64,000 nucleotides of DNA from Exophiala sp. HKRS030. Lineage: Eukaryota; Ascomycota; Eurotiomycetes; Chaetothyriales; Herpotrichiellaceae. Positions 60,735-64,000 of the stretch are shown here, in pieces. The stretch lies in contig JAHWDD010000001.1 of NCBI GenBank assembly GCA_023897205.1, forward strand, positions 2,480,001-2,544,000. Reading direction: 5' to 3'. The notes beneath the pieces were generated by a model that was given only the letters and a program-made list of their open reading frames with translations, did not search any database and was not told the DNA's origin. The position numbers and the translations under genes are program-made. Each line of letters opens with the position of its first letter. The stretch's first letter is position 1.

Positions 60735-63573
60735 ATGGACGCCGGTACGGCCATAGACTCTGTCAGTCACAACCCAATCCACGCCAACACCGGCACCACT
60801 AATCCTTCCACTGAACAGGCCCGACATACTCGCTCTTCGGTGTTCGAGCGATCTACGTTATCAAGACCTGCCCTCGGCGTTGCTTCAGACTTTGAATTAG
60901 GAAAATCTCCTTGGAATGCTTCCAGCCGAATCTGGGGTACCGGCGCTTCGTTCCTGGATGGCTTGGAGGATGGAAATGCCAGACGTAAGCCGTCGGCCCC
61001 AATCAGACTACTGACCAAGTTACCTGACCAGACTCCAGCCTCACCTGTGCGTCAAGGCTCTTCTGCAACTTTCTCACAGTCGAGGAGTGTTACGAACCCT
61101 CAAATTTCCCCGATCGAGAACGATGAGAACGCTGTTTCCTCCAAGGCCCCGTGGAGTACAATGTCTACCACAATAGGGTCTTTGTCAAGATCCCGTGGCT
61201 TGCCACTTTCGCCGACAAAGCAACGACAAAATTTCGGGCCGGACCCCGCTGATCACTCGACTGGCACTCTGGAACCACCAAGCCTGTTCATCGGCAGTGC
61301 CCCAGATGTTGACGACGAGGGCTCCACCGAGAACATGCATTCTCCACAAGACCGTCGCGCTCTTGCAAATAGCACACGACTCGTCCAATCTCCAAGCAAC
61401 ATTGGCAATCATGATCGAAGTCGTTTTGGCTATCAACCCTACAACAATGCAGACCTCGGAGTAAACGATGTCTTTTCCTCCAACCGATCCCATACCACCT
61501 CGAAGTCGGCAATTATCACAAATGGGGTCAGTCAAGAGAAAGAAGATCTGGCCCCGGTTGCCGTCCGGAACGGTTACAGCTTTGGTCGGCAAAGCGCTTC
61601 TCACGTCACCAACTCCACACCCCGATTCAATCCCTTATCTTCTCCTTACATCACATCAAACACGGGTCGTCTATCGGGGGAAAACAATGGCCGATTTGAC
61701 ACGCCATCTAATCAAAAGCTCAATGGTGTTCATCGCTCTTTGCAGACCTTGAGCATCGAGCAAGCGCGCCAGAGCACGGAATTTATTCCTGGTCGCCGCA
61801 TAGCCCACAACACTCTCGACCATCCTCAGCATGCCGTTTATACTCAAACCAATACTCAAGCACCAATGGACTCGCTATACCCCATGCTTGAGCATACGCA
61901 ACAACCCTACTCGAGCCCAGTCCCTGATTCGCACCGTTTTGAGCCAACGATGATCTCCTCATACGGTGGGTTGCCTTACAATGCCAGAGGAGCTTATTCT
62001 TCCATTTCAAGCGATCAACACAGCAATGTCCAAAGCCCATATTTTTCCACCGCTGACACTCCACCAACGGGACCAGACTCTGCCCGAAGCACCTCTGCTA
62101 GTGGATTTCCCAACCACACATCATTTGCAGACCAACGAACTTTGGATCACAAGCTCCGAAACCTTGAACCCACGCGATATGATCAACATGGCTACCCATC
62201 TGGTCCTCACGTGCCATCACATCATAACTCTCAATATGACAACGTCGGCCTGGGCTTCAACGTCCGTTCAAATCCAAACGTGCCTTCCTACTATGTGGCA
62301 TGTACGTATCCACCCACTCCGACGCCACGCATCGCTCTCCGTGAACTAGACCAAGGGTCCGTGGTACGAAGTCAGCTTCTGGAGGATTTCCGCCTGCACA
62401 GCAAGACCAGCAAGCGGTTCGAGCTCAAAGACATTTACAATCACATTGTGGAATTTAGTGGCGATCAGCATGGATCTCGCTTCATTCAGCAGAAGCTCGA
62501 AACTGCCAACAGTGACGAGAAAGAACAGATCTTCAAGGAGATCCAGCCAAACCTTTTGCAGTTGATGACTGATGTGTTTGGAAACTATGTGATCCAGAAA
62601 ATGTTTGAACATGGGAACCAATCTCAGAAGAAAGTTCTAGCCAATCAGATGAAGGGCCACGTCCTCCACCTTTCGATGCAAATGTACGGATGTCGCGTGG
62701 TGCAAAAGGCTTTCGAACATGTCCTCATCGACCAACAAGCAAGCTTGGTCAAAGAACTTCATGGACCGAATTTCCAGATCTTGAAGGTTGTCAAAGACCA
62801 AAATGGCAATCATGTGGTGCAAAAAGCCATTGAACGGATTCCCGGGGAGCATATCCAATTTATTGTCGACGCCCATCAGGGACAAGTGATGAAGATGTCC
62901 ACTCACCAGTACGGCTGTCGGGTTGTTCAACGGATGCTTGAGTATTGCCAACCCAAGGCTAGGAGAATGATTCTGAACGAGCTGCTTGAGAATATTCAAC
63001 CTCTTATCCTCGATTCGTATGGAAATTATGTTGTGCAACACATCATCGATGGTGGAGATGCACAGGATCGGCGAAGGATCGTCAATATTGTTTTGTCCAA
63101 CCTCTTGACCTTTTCCAAACACAAATTTGCCAGTAACATTGTGGAAAAGAGCATCCAGTGTGCTGACGCAGATCAACGGGTAGCAATTCTGAAGGGACTG
63201 ACGGCTCCGGATGCCGAGGGCAACACACCGGTTCTCGGATTGATGCGGGACCAGTATGGCAATTACGTCTTGCGTAAGTTGATGTCTTTTGCGAGAGGTG
63301 ACGGTTAACTGACATGATGCAGAAAAGGTGCACAAGTCGCTGCAAGGGGCCGAGTTGGCTGCACTTGAAGCTGACATGAAGACGCATTACCAGACTCTCC
63401 GGCGAACCAGTTACGGTAAACAGGTGACGGCCATCGAGAAACTACTTTTTGGCAGTCCCCTGATACCGGGTGCAACACCTAACATTCGTGGTCAGTTTCT
63501 TCAGGGTACCAATGGTAGTGCAGCGGCCGCCGGCGGGATGGGGTACCTCCCGGAGGGACAAGGTCGAAACTGA
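60735..63573 (+). CDS. puf3: Pumilio-family RNA-binding protein (Puf3-type)
   Basis: A cytoplasmic mRNA-decay/localisation factor; in yeast Puf3 governs nuclear-encoded mitochondrial mRNAs. Exons 60735-63273 and 63323-63573, 929 aa. Residues 1-540 are Ser/Asn/Pro-rich and presumably disordered. Eight PUF repeats occupy about residues 545-865: GSRFIQQ, GNYVIQK, GCRVVQK, GNHVVQK, GCRVVQR, GNYVVQH, ASNIVEK and GNYVL|QK (intron splits the last). Under the standard recognition code these give A, U, A, U, A, U, G, U from repeat 1 to 8, that is 5'-UGUAUAUA-3'. The C-terminal tail ends [13 protein letters not shown]. All repeats are intact. Confidence 0.94.
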
Positions 63574-64000
63574 GGAAAAACAAAATTGAAAGAGGACCAT
63601 TTTCCTCTTGATGCTACAAGAAGTTTTATGGCGGCGCTTTTTTCAAAGGACAAAAGGGGAAACTTCCGTCCAGAGGGGGCAAGAATGCCTTGGCTGCAAA
63701 GACAGTCAACGAAGCACGCATGAGAGAAATACCGAGAGAAGCAAGATGACTTATGAAGGTTGTTTGTGTTCATACCCTTGAATTGGAAGTGGTGGGAAGG
63801 ATTTTAGTCTTGGCTTACTGGTGTCAAGGATTTTGGACGGATTGGGTACATACGACACAGCAAGCGACACATGGCATGACTTACACATAACGAAGCAACG
63901 TCTCGACATTGAATGGCGCTGGAAGCCAGCGTGAACATGGTAGAACATTTGGGATGGTGTTTGAATGTTTTCTTTAGGTTAGGGCCATTGTGGGATAGAC
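63574..64000. other. Puf3 3' flank
   Basis: Presumed 3' UTR and downstream sequence; no coding signal to the window end. Confidence 0.4.

Overview
The window is nuclear DNA from a filamentous ascomycete (Pezizomycotina). Genes carry short GT-AG introns of about 50-90 nt. Recognisable fungal families include a Ste12/SteA regulator, an ApsA/Num1 cortical anchor, a Puf3-type Pumilio protein, a Grg1/CCG-1 stress protein and Zn2Cys6 factors. SteA looks closest to Eurotiomycete sequences as I remember them, but the class is inference.

Layout. 0-2.2 kb: ste12 (minus), followed by about 5.5 kb with no convincing gene. 7.7-14 kb: a FAF1-like ribosome-assembly gene divergent from HIS6, a hypothetical gene, a grg1 homologue and a glyoxalase-fold protein. 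14-21.4 kb: an old yellow enzyme, two alpha/beta hydrolases and a peroxisomal-type enoyl-CoA isomerase. 22.6-35.5 kb: an accessory block that looks catabolic, with a fungal regulator-like gene, an intradiol (hydroxyquinol/catechol) dioxygenase divergent from a phenol 2-monooxygenase, a short C2H2+Zn2Cys6 factor, a P450 and a DUF3425 protein. 35.5-45.6 kb: an aminoglycoside-phosphotransferase-like pseudogene, a kinase-like protein, a second C2H2+Zn2Cys6 factor, a phytanoyl-CoA-dioxygenase-like protein, an AIF/AMID-like oxidoreductase and an NmrA/SDR-like protein. 47-64 kb: core genes fyv10 (GID E3 ligase), apsA, a small membrane protein and a Puf3-type gene, separated by long repeat-rich spacers.

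How the genes fit together. The divergent dioxygenase and monooxygenase, with neighbouring regulators and a P450, suggest a pathway from phenol through dihydroxy- and trihydroxybenzene to ring cleavage. No maleylacetate reductase is in the window. Most other genes are independent housekeeping or accessory functions.

Two window-wide patterns stand out. First, seven genes each carry one apparent frameshift that a single extra base repairs, and each lies at or near a C run in the coding strand; one is an essential-type ribosome biogenesis gene, so sequence error is the likeliest cause. Second, the 9-mer TACGGAGTA (or its complement) occurs exactly at 13 places that I found, all outside coding exons, where about 0.5 would be expected by chance.
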